Below, piece after piece: positions 36,727 through 48,700 of a stretch of 64,000 nucleotides of DNA; position 1 is the first letter of the stretch; the number at the start of each line of letters is the position of its first letter. The DNA is taken from positions 13,333,501 through 13,397,500 of the forward strand of contig NC_090995.1 of the NCBI RefSeq assembly GCF_041146395.1, written 5' to 3'. The notes beneath the pieces were generated by a model. It had not been told where the DNA came from, ran no database searches, and was given only the letters and a program-made list of their open reading frames with translations. Source of the stretch: Eulemur rufifrons (Eukaryota; Chordata; Mammalia; Primates; Lemuridae). The position numbers were made by a program, and so were the translations under genes.

Positions 36727-36908
36727 AAGACTTGCACGTGGCACAATCAGCAAAGGACAGGGGCTTAGTGGAATTGGCCTGGAAAGTCACAGTTTGGGGC
36801 TTTTTGCATTTGGTCCCCGAGTGACCTAACAGTCAACTAGTAGGGGTGAGATTATTTTATTTTTAAATTATTATAGCTAAAAAGAGCACACTTGTGGACG
36901 AATTTAAA

Positions 36909-37085
36909 AGGGGTGGGGAGCTTGCAGCCTCGAGGCCACACGTGGCCTTCTGGATCCCTGAGTGGTGCCTTCTGACTGAATCCAAATTTCACAGAACAAA
37001 TCCTTCTGATAAAGGGACTTGTTCTGTGAAGTCTGGATTTGGTTGAGGGGCCGCACGTGGCCTTGAAGCCGTAGGTTCCCCACCA
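36909..37085. mobile_element. palindromic hAT-like MITE
   Basis: The ends GGTGGGGAGCTTGCAGCC and (reverse) GGTGGGGAACCTACGGCT are inverted copies. Pairing continues inward through 'ggccacacgtggcc' and 'acagaacaaatcc' against 'ggccgcacgtggcc' and 'gggacttgttctgtgaa'. The element is about 177 bp and nearly all stem. No clear 8-bp target duplication was found. Non-coding and probably mobilised by an hAT transposase in trans. Confidence 0.7.
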
Positions 37086-37240
37086 GACTCTGGGTGACCC
37101 TGGCCAAGTTTCTAAAGGTCCCTTCGCCTCATCTGTAAAATGGGGAAATAGTGAGGATGAAATGAGATAGGGTATATACAGTGCTTGTCTTGGGTCAGAG
37201 CGTAGCCTAAGTGTTCGATAAGCACCAACTGTAATAATAA
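37086..37240 (+). mobile_element. MIR SINE
   Basis: 'gggtgaccctggccaagttt', 'cctcatctgtaaaatgggga' and 'gaggatgaaatgagatag' are MIR core words, directly after the palindromic element, which probably inserted in or next to it. Confidence 0.8.
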
Positions 37241-38360
37241 TCTTTGGCATCTATAACTTGGAAGGATAGTGTGGTTGTGTCTACTGCGGTGGAGAAATGT
37301 TCCTTCTCTCTAACTGGATATGAAGCTGTTTGCTGTAGCTTCTCTACCATCTGCCCGTAACCTCTCCAGAGACCAAACCAAAGCCGTAGCCAGGAACTGG
37401 CCAAGGTGGCAGAGTGAGGAGTGGGTGTGGAAGGGTGGACTGGGTGGGTGGCTTTACCGTCTAAGCTGGTGAGTGACAAAGGACTGAGAACGCGAGGAAG
37501 GAAGCATGCTGGGAGGGGCTCTTCCCCAGCGGGGGATCCTTCTTACAGGCAAAAAAAAAGAAAAAAGCCACCAAGACACAGATGATAACTTCTTTTTTTA
37601 AGTAGAAATCTTTTGGTGGTTTTTTATCAGGTCATTTGTGCAATGGTTAGCATTTCATATACAGTTCTTATTTTTTGTTGTTTTACGATTTTAGGCAATG
37701 CCTGCAAGCGGGAACTATAGTTCTAGGTAGCGGCTATTCTTTTAGCTAATCACATTGAATTTATGTCCATTCTGTAACTTGTTTCAAATATTTAGGTTTT
37801 GTTAAAATGTGTCTAATCTCGCCCATGACCTCTGTGTCTCCCAGCCCTCCTACCCCATATGCCCATCGTGCCGGTCATACCGACCTTGGTTTCCTCTCTT
37901 TTCAGCGTTTGATCCTGCAGTTGTAAAACGCTTTGACATCTCAGCATGTCCATGCTGCCTTAACAGGGAGGCGCAATATAAATCAGACACGGCCGGGAAG
38001 GCAAGCATAAAAATAGTACCTCGGATTTTTTTTCTTCCAGTAGCACATGATACAACATTGAATAATTGCTGGGTATATTTGACAAATTGGGAATACAGTT
38101 CATTAGGGAGCCGGGGAACTTAAAAATCAGGCTGCCTTCAGGAAAATTTATGAGAGGATTACAGCGTGCAGCCACCGGAAAATGGGGCGCCAGGAACCTG
38201 GGCGGAATTGATGATCTGCCTGAGTGGGAGCCTCATCCGCTGAGTAAAACTTTCTTTAGTCAAAGTGACTTAGGGGGGAAAATTGTTTCTGATAAATAGA
38301 ATGAATGAAAAAATGAACATCCAGGACATCTAGGGAATGCAATCAAATCCACGAGAGCAA
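37241..38360. other. intronic stretch, nothing recognised
   Basis: AT-richer sequence. No gene or named repeat. Confidence 0.35.
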
Positions 38361-38363
38361 TAC

Positions 38364-38702
<339 letters not shown>

Positions 38703-39184
38703 TAATTTCCAGCCCTTCTGGCTCAGACATAAAGGCAACGGTGGTGCCTGGGGCTTCTCTGCTTGGACCAGTCCCCACCGGGGCTCTGGGCTCAGCCTCT
38801 GAGGGTCTGGCTGTCCTGGTCTTCGTGCTTCATCGCTGCTACGGTGCCTGCAGATTCTTGCCTTCAGTCTCGGTTTCCTGGGCTTCAATCACCACCTGTC
38901 TTTATTCCATTAGAGAAATTGCTTATTAGGAAAAAAAAAAAAAAGATGATACTAACCCATAACTACCCAGATAATTCAGACAATGAGGGCAGAAATTATT
39001 CTTTTTTTTCCCACCACTTCCCCAAAATGGACCAGTGTGGGTGCTATTTTTAATTTTCATCTTCCTTTAGAGGGACCAACATTTTTGATATCATAGCTTC
39101 CCATTTATAGGCAGAGACATTAATAGGCATACACGATATATAATGGGCATGAGCTATAGCTACAGAAAATGTATGTATATTTCT

Positions 39185-39208
39185 CTCTCTCACACACACA
39201 CACACACC
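39185..39208 (+). repeat. (CT)n(CA)n microsatellite
   Basis: A short CT tract passes into a CA tract. Confidence 0.85.
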
Positions 39209-39574
39209 TTACTTCCCAAGAGAAAATCAAAACTGAATAATTAATGAAAAAGAAATTCAGTGTGCCCATAGTGCAGTAAATTATTCACTGTGTAGTCAAT
39301 TATCCCTAATTCTGATTTCAGTGGTTGTGTAAGATGGGAATTACCCTGAATCAGAAAGCGTGTGTTTGTCCTTCTCAAATTCATCCCAGAGAATCTGAGC
39401 AGGCTAAGGGCCAGGGTAAGAAAAAAAGAGTCTCTGTTGAGACTTAGGGCATCCTTTTTCTGGAAGCCTCTGCTTCCTGGTAACCCAGTCTCAGCCTTGC
39501 AATGATTGCCGAGTAGTAAGAATAATGGTATTTGCAGTAATGTTTATTGAGATATTATTATGTGCTGACTACCT

Positions 39575-39922
39575 TACACAGTGCTCCCTGGGTATCCACA
39601 GGGGATTGGTTCGAGGACTCCGTGGGGAGGTACCAAAGCCCACAGATGCTCAAGCCCCTGATATAAAATGGTGCAGTATTTGCATATAACCTATGCAATC
39701 TTGTATACTTTAAATCACCTCTAGATTACCTGTAATACCTACTACAGTGTAACTGCTATGTACATAGTTGTGATACTGTATCGTTTAGGGAACAAGGACA
39801 GGGAAAAAAGTCTCCATGTCCAACACAGATGCAGCCATCCATTTTTTCCTGGAATATTTTCAATCTGCAGTTGGCTGAATCCACAGACGTAGAACCCGTG
39901 GAGAAGGAGGGCTAACTGTGTA
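39575..39922 (+). mobile_element. Tigger-type (MER44-like) DNA transposon fossil
   Basis: The sequence runs 'gtgctccctgggtatccaca', 'ccacagatgctcaagcccct', 'gcagtatttgcatataacct' and ends 'ggagaaggagggctaactgt'. This matches a non-autonomous mariner/Tigger element nearly end to end. Confidence 0.85.
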
Positions 39923-40590
39923 TATTTTCATCTAAGTCTCACCACCCTTTGCCATCGGCTTCTGCTTTGTTTGAAAGGAGCCAGCATTCTCCACGAGTTG
40001 CTCCAAGGCGTCTGGTTCTCATGCCTAGTAAATGACCCCCCCGACTCCCAAGAGAAGCTTCGTGTTATTTGAGGAGAAGGAGGAGGCTTCCAAGAAGAAA
40101 GGAAGAAGAAACAGAGGGGGCAGGGAGCCACGGGGGAATAGTGGGAAGATCTCCGTCTAAACCAGTTTCTGCCATGGGACAGCTTTTTCTCTAAGCGCTT
40201 GCTTTGGGATCGTTGTCCTGAACAAATATTGGTAGATAAAAAAAAAATAACAAAAGGATAACTTTGACTTTTTTTGGTAAAAACGTTCACCAGTCGGCGG
40301 GCTCCAAAGATGGCCCTTCTTGTTGTTGTGTGGCCACTCACACCGGTCGCCAAACATTTGCAAAAGTGAACTGGAAGCAGAACCGTGTTAGTCTTTGACA
40401 TTTTCTTAAAAACGAAAGAAAACAACTCTTCCCCTCCCTTCCCCCAACCACTCAGTTTGGTCAACTTGTTTTATAAGATATGCTGTCGGTACATCATCCT
40501 GTGACAACTGAGAGTTCTTAACTTTCTGTGTAACACATTTTTTTTTTCTTATCAAGGGATCTTTTTTCTCTCATAAGATTTCATCTTCTT

Positions 40591-40936
<346 letters not shown>

Positions 40937-41029
40937 TTATAAATCCCCGTCTTATCAGTATAAGGTTCCAGAATACATGTATACATTTTTAAAGCTCTGC
41001 AGAATGGTGCTTGGGGTACCCTTGGCTTT

Positions 41030-41110
41030 TTGTTAATGAGGAAACTGAGGCTCAGGGTGGACAGGAAACTTATCAAGGGTCTCTCAGTTCCCAATCTGGA
41101 GGCAGAAGGA
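41030..41110 (-). mobile_element. MIR fragment
   Basis: 'aatgaggaaactgaggctca' is the reverse-strand MIR core. Confidence 0.6.
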
Positions 41111-41274
41111 TGGTGAAGGTCTTCTTGGCAAGGGAGTAACTTGCAAGCTGGTAAAGACAGGAGGGCAAGCGAGGGTTTTGACCTTCAACTTGTGTTTCGA
41201 GCTACAAGGTCATGAGCCATCCAAGTTCCACCTGCTAGAGCGAAGGTGGCTTCCGGGGGGGCCAGGCAGTCAGC

Positions 41275-41465
41275 AGGGCGTTCAGATGTATCCTGGCTCT
41301 GTCACTTTTTGTCTAGTTGTTGTCAGCTGTAAAATGGCCATCATGATGCTACCCACCCTCTAGACTTGTGCTGAGTATTAAATGTGTTACTTTGTATCAA
41401 GTGCGTAGGGCGGGGAGTGGCACTCAGAAAGCTCCCAGTCAATGGCAACTATTGCTATTTGTTAG
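41275..41465 (+). mobile_element. MIR SINE
   Basis: 'tcctggctctgtcacttttt', 'cagctgtaaaatggccatca' and 'tgagtattaaatgtg' fit a sense MIR. Confidence 0.75.
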
Positions 41466-41561
41466 CTCTCACTCTGATAGAGATCTATATAGAGATCTAG
41501 ATCCTGAGCTGGGGTTAGAGAGCTCTGCCAACCGCATCCTTCTGTTTCGCACTCAGGATGG

Positions 41562-41946
41562 CTTTTTTTTTTTTTTTAAGTGTTTTTTACAACAAAAACA
41601 TTTATTGCATGACTAATTGTTGAAATTCTTAAGATGAACTGGATGCCGCAGCAGCTGTCCTTGCGGCGTGAGGCGTTTTCCTTTACGGGATCCACGCCCG
41701 AATCTGCCTGCACAATTCCTAGGTGCCTCCTCCGACCGGTCCCGGTGGTGGTTCGTCTTTTGGCCTCTGCACTCCAGTTACGCTTTCCCTGGTGCTGGGC
41801 AGGGTGGCCACATTTGCCGCGGGGCGACTTCTGGAGGTGGCAGACCTCGGAGCCACGCGGTGGCACAACGCGTGTGTCTTGTGGCAGTGCTTTCAGAATG
41901 ATGACAGTCCCCCATCATCTTGCTTCCGTGGCTGAGACCAAAGCGG
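41562..41946 (-). pseudogene. RPL37P: RPL37 processed pseudogene
   Basis: On the minus strand this reads as an intronless copy of the mRNA for ribosomal protein L37. It covers a short leader ('ggtctcagccacggaagcaa'), a start ATG at about 41918, coding sequence with recognisable RPL37 words ([32 protein letters not shown]), the SS-stop region, a 3' UTR with AATAAA-like 'gcaataaatg', and a poly(A) tail seen as T15 at 41563-41577. A net loss of two bases in the first 70 bases of the frame and many substitutions disable it. The zinc-ribbon cysteines are partly lost. CAGGATGG at 41554-41561 and 41947-41954 is a likely target duplication, so L1 machinery inserted it. It is opposite in direction to SCD5. 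Confidence 0.92.
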
Positions 41947-41954
41947 CAGGATGG

Positions 41955-42405
41955 TCTTGCAGGGGGCTGTCCGTCTCTCCTGATCAGGTCCAGAATTCTG
42001 GGAGTTTTAGTGTTTAGTTTCAGCATCTCTCTAGGACCAGTTTTCGTCGTGTGGTCTGGAAGGGGTCACTGCGATCATTATCAAAACGGTGCCCAGCAAG
42101 GGAATCGGGCCAGAGGGGAGACTCTGCCTTCACGTGGAAGCCAGAGGAGCTGTAGATTGCCCCCCTCCCTGTCGCCGGCAGCCAGAGCTCGGCCTAAGCG
42201 TGACCCAAGCGTGAGCAACGAGGTGTTTCCGAATCGTGGGTCTTGATGGCTTCGTCATGGGAACAGGAGCACACAGAGGCTCTCCTTGATGGCTGTGGAA
42301 GATCCGAGGGTCCAAGGTGTGATGAGATTGTCTGGTGGTGACAAGTGTCCAGGGGTGATGATGCTCTTGGGGGCACCCTCGTTAAACTGTTGGGTTTTGT
42401 TTGTT
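41955..42405. other. intronic stretch, nothing recognised
   Basis: No gene or named repeat between the pseudogene and the next L1 fragment. Confidence 0.4.
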
Positions 42406-42409
42406 TTGT

Positions 42410-43035
<626 letters not shown>

Positions 43036-43089
43036 ACCAAGATTTAAGATGTGCCTTCCTTTTCTTAAAGGACGATGTCCACAGATGGC

Positions 43090-43330
43090 TTGTATTAGTT
43101 CTCTACTGCAGCATAATAAATTACCCCAAACGTTAGCAGTTTAGAACAAAACACATTTATTTTCTCATGGTTTTTGGACGGGAATCCAGGTTCAGCTCAG
43201 CCGGGTCCCCTGCTCCAGGCTGTCTGGCGAGGCTGCAGGGCATCGGTCAGGACGTACCAACCATGCCAGTGATCCCTACAATATGGGAGATGCCCTAGAG
43301 GACCAGACAATGGCACAGTCTATGGCAAGG
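43090..43330. mobile_element. MER/LTR-like repeat, family unresolved
   Basis: 'attagttctctactgcagca', 'aaattaccccaaacgttagc' and 'ggttcagctcagccgggtcc' follow a common mammalian repeat pattern. Related in layout to 34425-34795. Confidence 0.5.
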
Positions 43331-43334
43331 GCCT

Positions 43335-44180
43335 GACTAGGAAATGAGGACTAGAGTGATCCTTTTGGCCATTGTTTTTCATGCAGTCTTGGAATTAATT
43401 GTATTGCACCCAAAGTCCGGTGTCTTAATCTACTGGCAAAATAGAGTCACGCTGAATTTTTCCATTCTAGAGTTTACTTGTTCCCTAACTACTTGGCAGC
43501 TGAAAAAAATTATTAGGAGAGACAAGAAGAACAGGGATAACGTGGAAAATAACTGTCCATTTCATGGACTCATGACCAAGGTTAAATTACAATAAGAAAG
43601 GAGGCCAGAGCTTTTTATTTATTGCATTTTATATGATTTGTGGGCAAATCATTGTTTTTTGGTGGGGTTTCTTTTTTTTTGCTTTTAACCTTTCAAGTAA
43701 GGAAGGATTTGTCAAGTTCATGAAAACCGTAGGTATTCAAGGACTCATGGATCTAAAGGCTAAGGGGAAATCTTGTTTTCAGAATCATATAAATATAGAT
43801 TTGAGGTCAAGATTAGTCAAACACTTAACTTTTGGAAGATGTAATACTGTGCTCCCTTTAAATCTGGGTATTGGCACCGACGTTGCCTGGTAGTTCTTCC
43901 AGAGCAGGGCTGTGGTGAGCACTCGTCCTGGCTCGGGAACATTCTCAGCTGCTCTGGGGATGTACTCACAGCGGAACGCTTGTTCTTTGGCAGTTCTTTA
44001 TGGAAAGCCCCGTACGTGCTGCGTGCTAGAAGCCAGCCTTCCTAGAGCCTGGTTTAGGGCTCTTTCCCCAAGAAAAAAGCAGCTAACTTTCGAATTTAGA
44101 TTGAGATCTGATATTAAGGATGATGGTGAGGTGCAGAGAAGTGAAGCTAAAACCTTCTTGATGTCTCCCAGAGGCGGAGA
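43335..44180. other. intronic stretch, nothing recognised
   Basis: AT-rich sequence with small open frames and no known homology. Confidence 0.35.
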
Positions 44181-44184
44181 GGAG

Positions 44185-44770
44185 TAGAGTGGTCAGAAAC
44201 CCAGTTCTTGGTTCCCACAGACTTGGGTTGTTTTTTTTTTTTTTGAGACAGAGTCCCACTCTGTTGCCCAGGCTAGAGTGAGTGCCGTGGCGTCAGCCTA
44301 GCTCACAGCAACCTCAAACTCCTGGGCTTAAGCGATCCTCCTGCCTCAGCCTCCCGAGTAGCTGGGACTACAGGCATGCGCCACCATGCCTGGCTAATTT
44401 TTCTATATATATTTTAGCTGTCCATATGATTTCTTTCTATTTTTAGTAGAGATGGGGTCTCGCTCTTGCTCAGGCTGGTCTCGAACTCCTGACCTCCACC
44501 GATCCTCCCGCCTCGGCCTCCCAGAGTGCTGGGATGACAGGCGTGAGCCACCGCGCCCAGCCCAGACTTGGGTTTGACTCTTAGCAAAGACCCTTCCTAG
44601 CTTGGTGACACTGGGACACTTCAGTTAACTTCTTAAAGCCTTTGTTTTCTTATCTGTGAAATGGGGCTGATAATTATGCAAACCCCATAAGGGTTTTATG
44701 TGTTTAATAAGATAATCCAAGGAAAACACTTAGCGTTATATTTAAAACCGCTAGAGCAGTTGTCATAGTC
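44185..44770 (+). mobile_element. MIR SINE interrupted by an Alu
   Basis: The right part ('ttctcttagc' region to 'atctgtgaaatggggctgat' and 'aaaacacttagcgtt') is a sense MIR. Its 5' part lies left of the Alu at 44231-44562, and the duplicated CAGACTTGGGTT marks the insertion point. Confidence 0.75.
44231..44562 (-). mobile_element. Alu, strepsirrhine type, full length
   Basis: Reverse-strand dimer with the inserted segment ('ctatatatattttagctgtc'). The target duplication is CAGACTTGGGTT on both sides. Confidence 0.95.
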
Positions 44771-45694
44771 TCAAGGATAGTCACTTTGGAGTCCCTGTGG
44801 GGCTCTTCCGCACCATGCCCTTATAACCTGTCCAAGCCTCCCAGGCTAAGGGCAAACTCCCACTGTCACCTGGGGTGGCACGGGGGCTCTGGGCAGAGGC
44901 TTGGGAACCACCCTGACTTGGGTTTCTACGCAGCATTTACCAACCAGCCTCTTAGGGAGTCTGCTCCTCAGCTGTCCAATGAGAACCACAACAGCTGCTG
45001 TGCAGATGAGAGATACCGTATGTAAGTGTGTGTCTGCTAACAAGCTCCGCTGTAGGCTGGCTTTGCAAAACTGCCCCCCTGGCCACCCTGGCGTCTCAGG
45101 TCACGGTGCTGGTGTCCGTGGGGCTCTCCGGAAGGCGAGTCTCGCTGTCCCTTCTGTCAGGTGTCTCCTCCTTCTTACTGGCCCTTAGCCAGACTCCATG
45201 GCTCCTAAGCCTGGGCTCATTTCCTGCAAACCAAGGTCTGCGGAGCTACGATGACGGGCACTGCCGCTTAGCAATGTGCCCTTCACGTGACGCTCACCCT
45301 GGCCTGGGTGCAGTTAAGACGCAACGTAGACATCGACCTCAACGCCACCGAGAGTGGACCTGAGACTGAACGGCAAACGCAACTGACAATCGTTGTGGCT
45401 TTGCGTCAGACTGGCAAATTCATCAGCGAACAAAAGATTTGTTTGATGTAGGGAAGAAAAAATGTTATGCAAAGGTCAAATTTTCCCAAAGAAAGTTCTC
45501 TCTGCTTCTGCCCGGTATTGGAAAGCCATAAATCAATAAAAAGGCCGCGTCCACTTCAGTTCTCAATTCTTCATGTTGCAGATGCTTCCCCCGACGTCAT
45601 TCCGAGTGGGCCCCTGTTCAGGAGGGAAAAGGCATGAGGGACGTTTCACAGCTTGGTGACCGTTGCTGACGCTGTCCCTGCTTGTGTCTTGCAG
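44771..45694. other. SCD5: intron 1 distal end up to the exon 2 acceptor
   Basis: No repeat is recognised. The last bases are a pyrimidine-rich tract ('gctgtccctgcttgtgtctt') and GCAG, a normal 3' splice site. Confidence 0.5.
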
Positions 45695-45825
45695 CCTACC
45701 TCTGCTTCCTGCTGACCGCCCTGGGCGTGACGGCCGGGGCCCATCGCTTGTGGAGCCACAGGTCCTACAAGGCCAAGCTGCCTCTGAGGATATTCCTGGC
45801 TGTCGCCAACTCCATGGCTTTCCAG
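45695..45825 (+). CDS. SCD5: SCD5 coding exon 2 (second membrane segment, first histidine box)
   Basis: This 131-base exon completes Ala79 and encodes residues 80-122. A hydrophobic run (YLCFLLTALGVTAGA, about 80-94) is the second transmembrane helix. It is followed by the first histidine box HRLWSH, with His95 and His100, which bind iron in SCD-family enzymes. The conserved RSYKAKLPLR and the start of the next hydrophobic segment (IFLAVANSMAFQ) follow. The acceptor is CTTGTGTCTTGCAG|CC. The donor is CAG|GTGGGG, which has G instead of the usual A at +4 and at +3, so it is a weaker consensus. The exon ends in phase 0. Length and phase agree with the SCD family. Confidence 0.95.
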
Positions 45826-46154
45826 GTGGGGATGGAGGGTCCTCTCTGCCGTGGGGACCCAGTGCAGATGGCAGTGCGCGAAGGGAAGGATGGACAGACG
45901 CCCCCCGACCCCGTTCTAGGCTTAGCGCTCAGGCCCTAAGAGCTCCTGATCTGTCCCAAGTTTTCATCTCCTTGTAGCTTTTAGGTACAGTAAAATGTCC
46001 CCTGGGGGCTTTGTGCCCCAGGCCATGCTGCACTGCTGAGGGGGAAAGGAGGCTTCTCCACCCAGAGTCCCTGCTGTGAACATTCCCCAAAACCTCAACT
46101 TTTGTCCCCCTCTAGCCAGCAGCCAAGATCTGTGACAAGTGTGCCGTGGGCATA

Positions 46155-46345
46155 TCACCTTTGACCCTCACAGACACCCCACGAGCTAAATGTTCTGTGT
46201 ATACCCCCACTTTACAGAGGGGGAAAACAAGGCTTAGTGAGGTTAAAGAACTTGCCCAAATCATATGGCTGAAAAATAGGACATGCAAAATACAGAAACA
46301 CAGTTTAGCCCGACTCCAAAGCCACTGCTCTGGTAAGACATGCTC
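46155..46345 (-). mobile_element. MIR SINE
   Basis: Reverse-strand MIR: 'cccactttacagagggggaa', 'ttagtgaggttaaagaactt', 'gcccaaatcatatggctg'. Confidence 0.85.
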
Positions 46346-46769
46346 CTGAGGTTGTCCTACACGGTCCTGGTGGAAAGACTGTTTAATCTTGAAACATATT
46401 TTCAAGCTATGTGTGTTGCATTCTGTCCTCTTTTCATAAAGATCTTTGCAAGTGCTGGGGACAGCCAACCTCTTAAGCCACCCAATCTCTTTTTCTCCTA
46501 GAACCACAGGAAGTTAGAACCGGGGAACCTTAGAATCCATGAGTCTAATCCCTTTTCCAGCAACGGAAGAAACTCAGGCCCAAATGTCTGAGCTTCTTTT
46601 TGTTTGTTTATTTGCCCACGTCATCTCCAAAAATGTTGATGAGTGTCAAAGGAAACTGTTGCGATGCAGTTTCTTGACAAGCTATTCCTTCCTGTACCTG
46701 TCACCCGACGTTTGGGCTGAGACAGCACACTGTCATCGCCTGTTCTTGATTCCCTCCCTGTCTGCTTTC

Positions 46770-47000
46770 TAGGTTTCCAACCCACTGATTATTTTTGCAT
46801 TTTGGATGATGTCTTCCCCAGCTGCCTTCATTTGCATTTTCCCTAAATCAAATCTCATTGTGATAATTTCTATTCATATTTCTAACCTCTTTAGATCCAT
46901 CTGTGTTACTTCTCTGTCCTCAATGATGTCTGCAACACCACCTAATTTAGTAGCAGCCACAAATGTTATTAACGAAATGTGTGCCAGACACGGTGGGGCC
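46770..47000 (-). mobile_element. possible L3/CR1 fragment
   Basis: 'ctgtcctcaatgatgtctgc' followed by 'acctaatttagtagcagcca' and 'caaatgttattaacgaaatg' resembles the reverse strand of mammalian L3. Strongly diverged. Confidence 0.4.
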
Positions 47001-47389
47001 TCCCGTTGGCGGCCTCTTCTCTTCCCCCTCATTAGATCGTGAGCTGTTTTTCATCATTGGTCGTTGTTTATCAAAGTTCAGACGTTTCAATCGTCCCATC
47101 CCTGTTCCGACTAACACCAACCAGAGCTCTTGTTTCAATGCTTTTTCAAGCTCCAAAGATAAAACTATCTATAGGAGTCATTGAATCCACACTTTGAATT
47201 AATGGTAACATTTATTGTTTCAGATGCCAAAGGGAAATTTGCAGCCTTGTTTTTAAAAACTCTTTTAGAAGGCAGAAACATTTGATTATTTTCATCTTCT
47301 TCCTATTGAATCTTTCATAGCTTTTTGTGTCAATCTGCTAGTTAATTCCCTTTGAATGTAAAGGTGCACAAACTGCTGTGTGCCTGTGA

Positions 47390-47690
47390 GGAACACAAGT
47401 GATGTAAAAGGAATGGTGAGCTTACAGTCTGATAGAGCTGGCTAGACTTTTGTGAAATAAATACACAGACTTTTGTGAGATACGTGGAGTTAAATTGTTC
47501 AAAAGCATCACCCTGGCTCTTAGGGCTGCAGAAATATGAATATAGGTGAGGATAGCTGGAGCAAGCCTCATGCAGGAGGAGTTCTGAGCTGAATGTTGAA
47601 AGGTGGAAAGGATTTGTCTAGGAGAAGAAGAAAGGAAAGGCGTTTCACCTTGAGCAAAGGTGAGGCGAGAGGGGTGATCTTAACACACTG
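47390..47690 (+). mobile_element. L2 3' fragment
   Basis: 'gtgagcttacagtctgatag' and 'gcatgcaggagga'-like words around 47570 ('aggagttctgagctgaatgt') fit the L2 3' end. Confidence 0.6.
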
Positions 47691-47774
47691 TATGGGGTCC
47701 CAGCGTAGTTAGAAAATCAGTCTCATGGAAGACGTAAGTGATTGGGAACAGTGTGTTAAAAATCTAGCTGCCTA

Positions 47775-48290
47775 CGTGACATCTCTGGTTGGATGTCTCT
47801 TGGACTTCTCAAACTCAACATGTCCAAAACCCAAGTTGTAACTCGACCTTCTCCCCTAGAATTGTTCTCCTAGTTTTCCCACGAGAAATCTGGGTGTCAT
47901 CCATGACTTCTCCAGTTCCCTAATTGTCCCTCCTCAATCTTTTAGCCAATCCCTTCAGTTCTACCGCTAAATCTATGAATATCTTGAATCATCATGCTTC
48001 TTATTTTGGCCACTCTGCTGAACTGGTCTTCTTGGTTCCATGCTTGCTCCTCTCCATATATGTGTCGCCAGAGGGAACTAATGGAAAATTATACCACTCT
48101 CTAGCAAAACAAACAATCAAACACAAACGCTTAGTGGCTTAGCATTACATTTGGAAGAAAACCCAACCTCATTATATGGTCTAGAAGGCCCCGTGGGATC
48201 AGAGTCTTGCGTGCCAATTCTGTTTCCACCCCAAGGTTGTGTCCTTCAATGCACCTCTGACACTGAGCACCCAGAGTTAACACCACATCC
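47775..48290 (+). mobile_element. L2 coding-end fragment
   Basis: 'gacatctctggttggatgtc', 'ctcaaactcaacatgtccaa' and 'tgggtgtcatccatgacttc' match the end of the L2 reverse-transcriptase ORF in the sense direction. Frames are broken and it has no activity. Confidence 0.8.
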
Positions 48291-48463
48291 CATAAGCTAG
48301 AGGCTTGGTCCTGCACACCCTGCCCCGGCTTCAGACGCCCGGCACAAGGACTGCAGAATAGCGGTGGGTCCCAAGGCTCCCCCTGTAATTCTGACTAGCC
48401 AGGATCTCCTCGGGTTGGAGAATTCACTAGAACAACTGACAGTTGAACGTTCTAGACTCACTG

Positions 48464-48700
48464 TCCAAGTGGACCCTTGAACAACATGAGATTGAACCAG
48501 GCAGGTCCACTTACACACGGATTTTCTTCCACCTCTGCCCCACGGAGGCAGCAGGACCACCCCCTGCCCTTCCTCCTCCTCCTCCTCAGCCTGATCAACG
48601 TGAGGATGATGAGGATGAAGACCTTTACGATGATCCACTTCCACTTCATCAGTAGCAAATGTATTTTTTCTTCCTTATGATTTTCTTTCTTTTTTTTTCT
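48464..48700 (+). mobile_element. Tigger (MER2-like) DNA transposon fragment
   Basis: 'tggacccttgaacaacatga', 'gtccacttacacacggattt' and 'gatgatccacttccacttca' mark a Tigger-family non-autonomous element. The acidic, proline-rich 70-codon frame across it comes from the repeat, not from a gene. Confidence 0.85.

Noticed and set aside
36344..36829. 161-codon forward and 169-codon reverse frames across the tandem duplication
   Set aside because: The apparent protein repeat is the DNA duplication read in a frame; both strands are open, which argues against selection.
41634..42017. 127-codon forward frame at the RPL37 site
   Set aside because: It is the wrong strand of the pseudogene; the reverse strand carries the real homology.
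48443..48655. acidic proline-rich 70-codon frame
   Set aside because: It lies on a Tigger/MER2-like repeat and is repeat consensus, not a gene.
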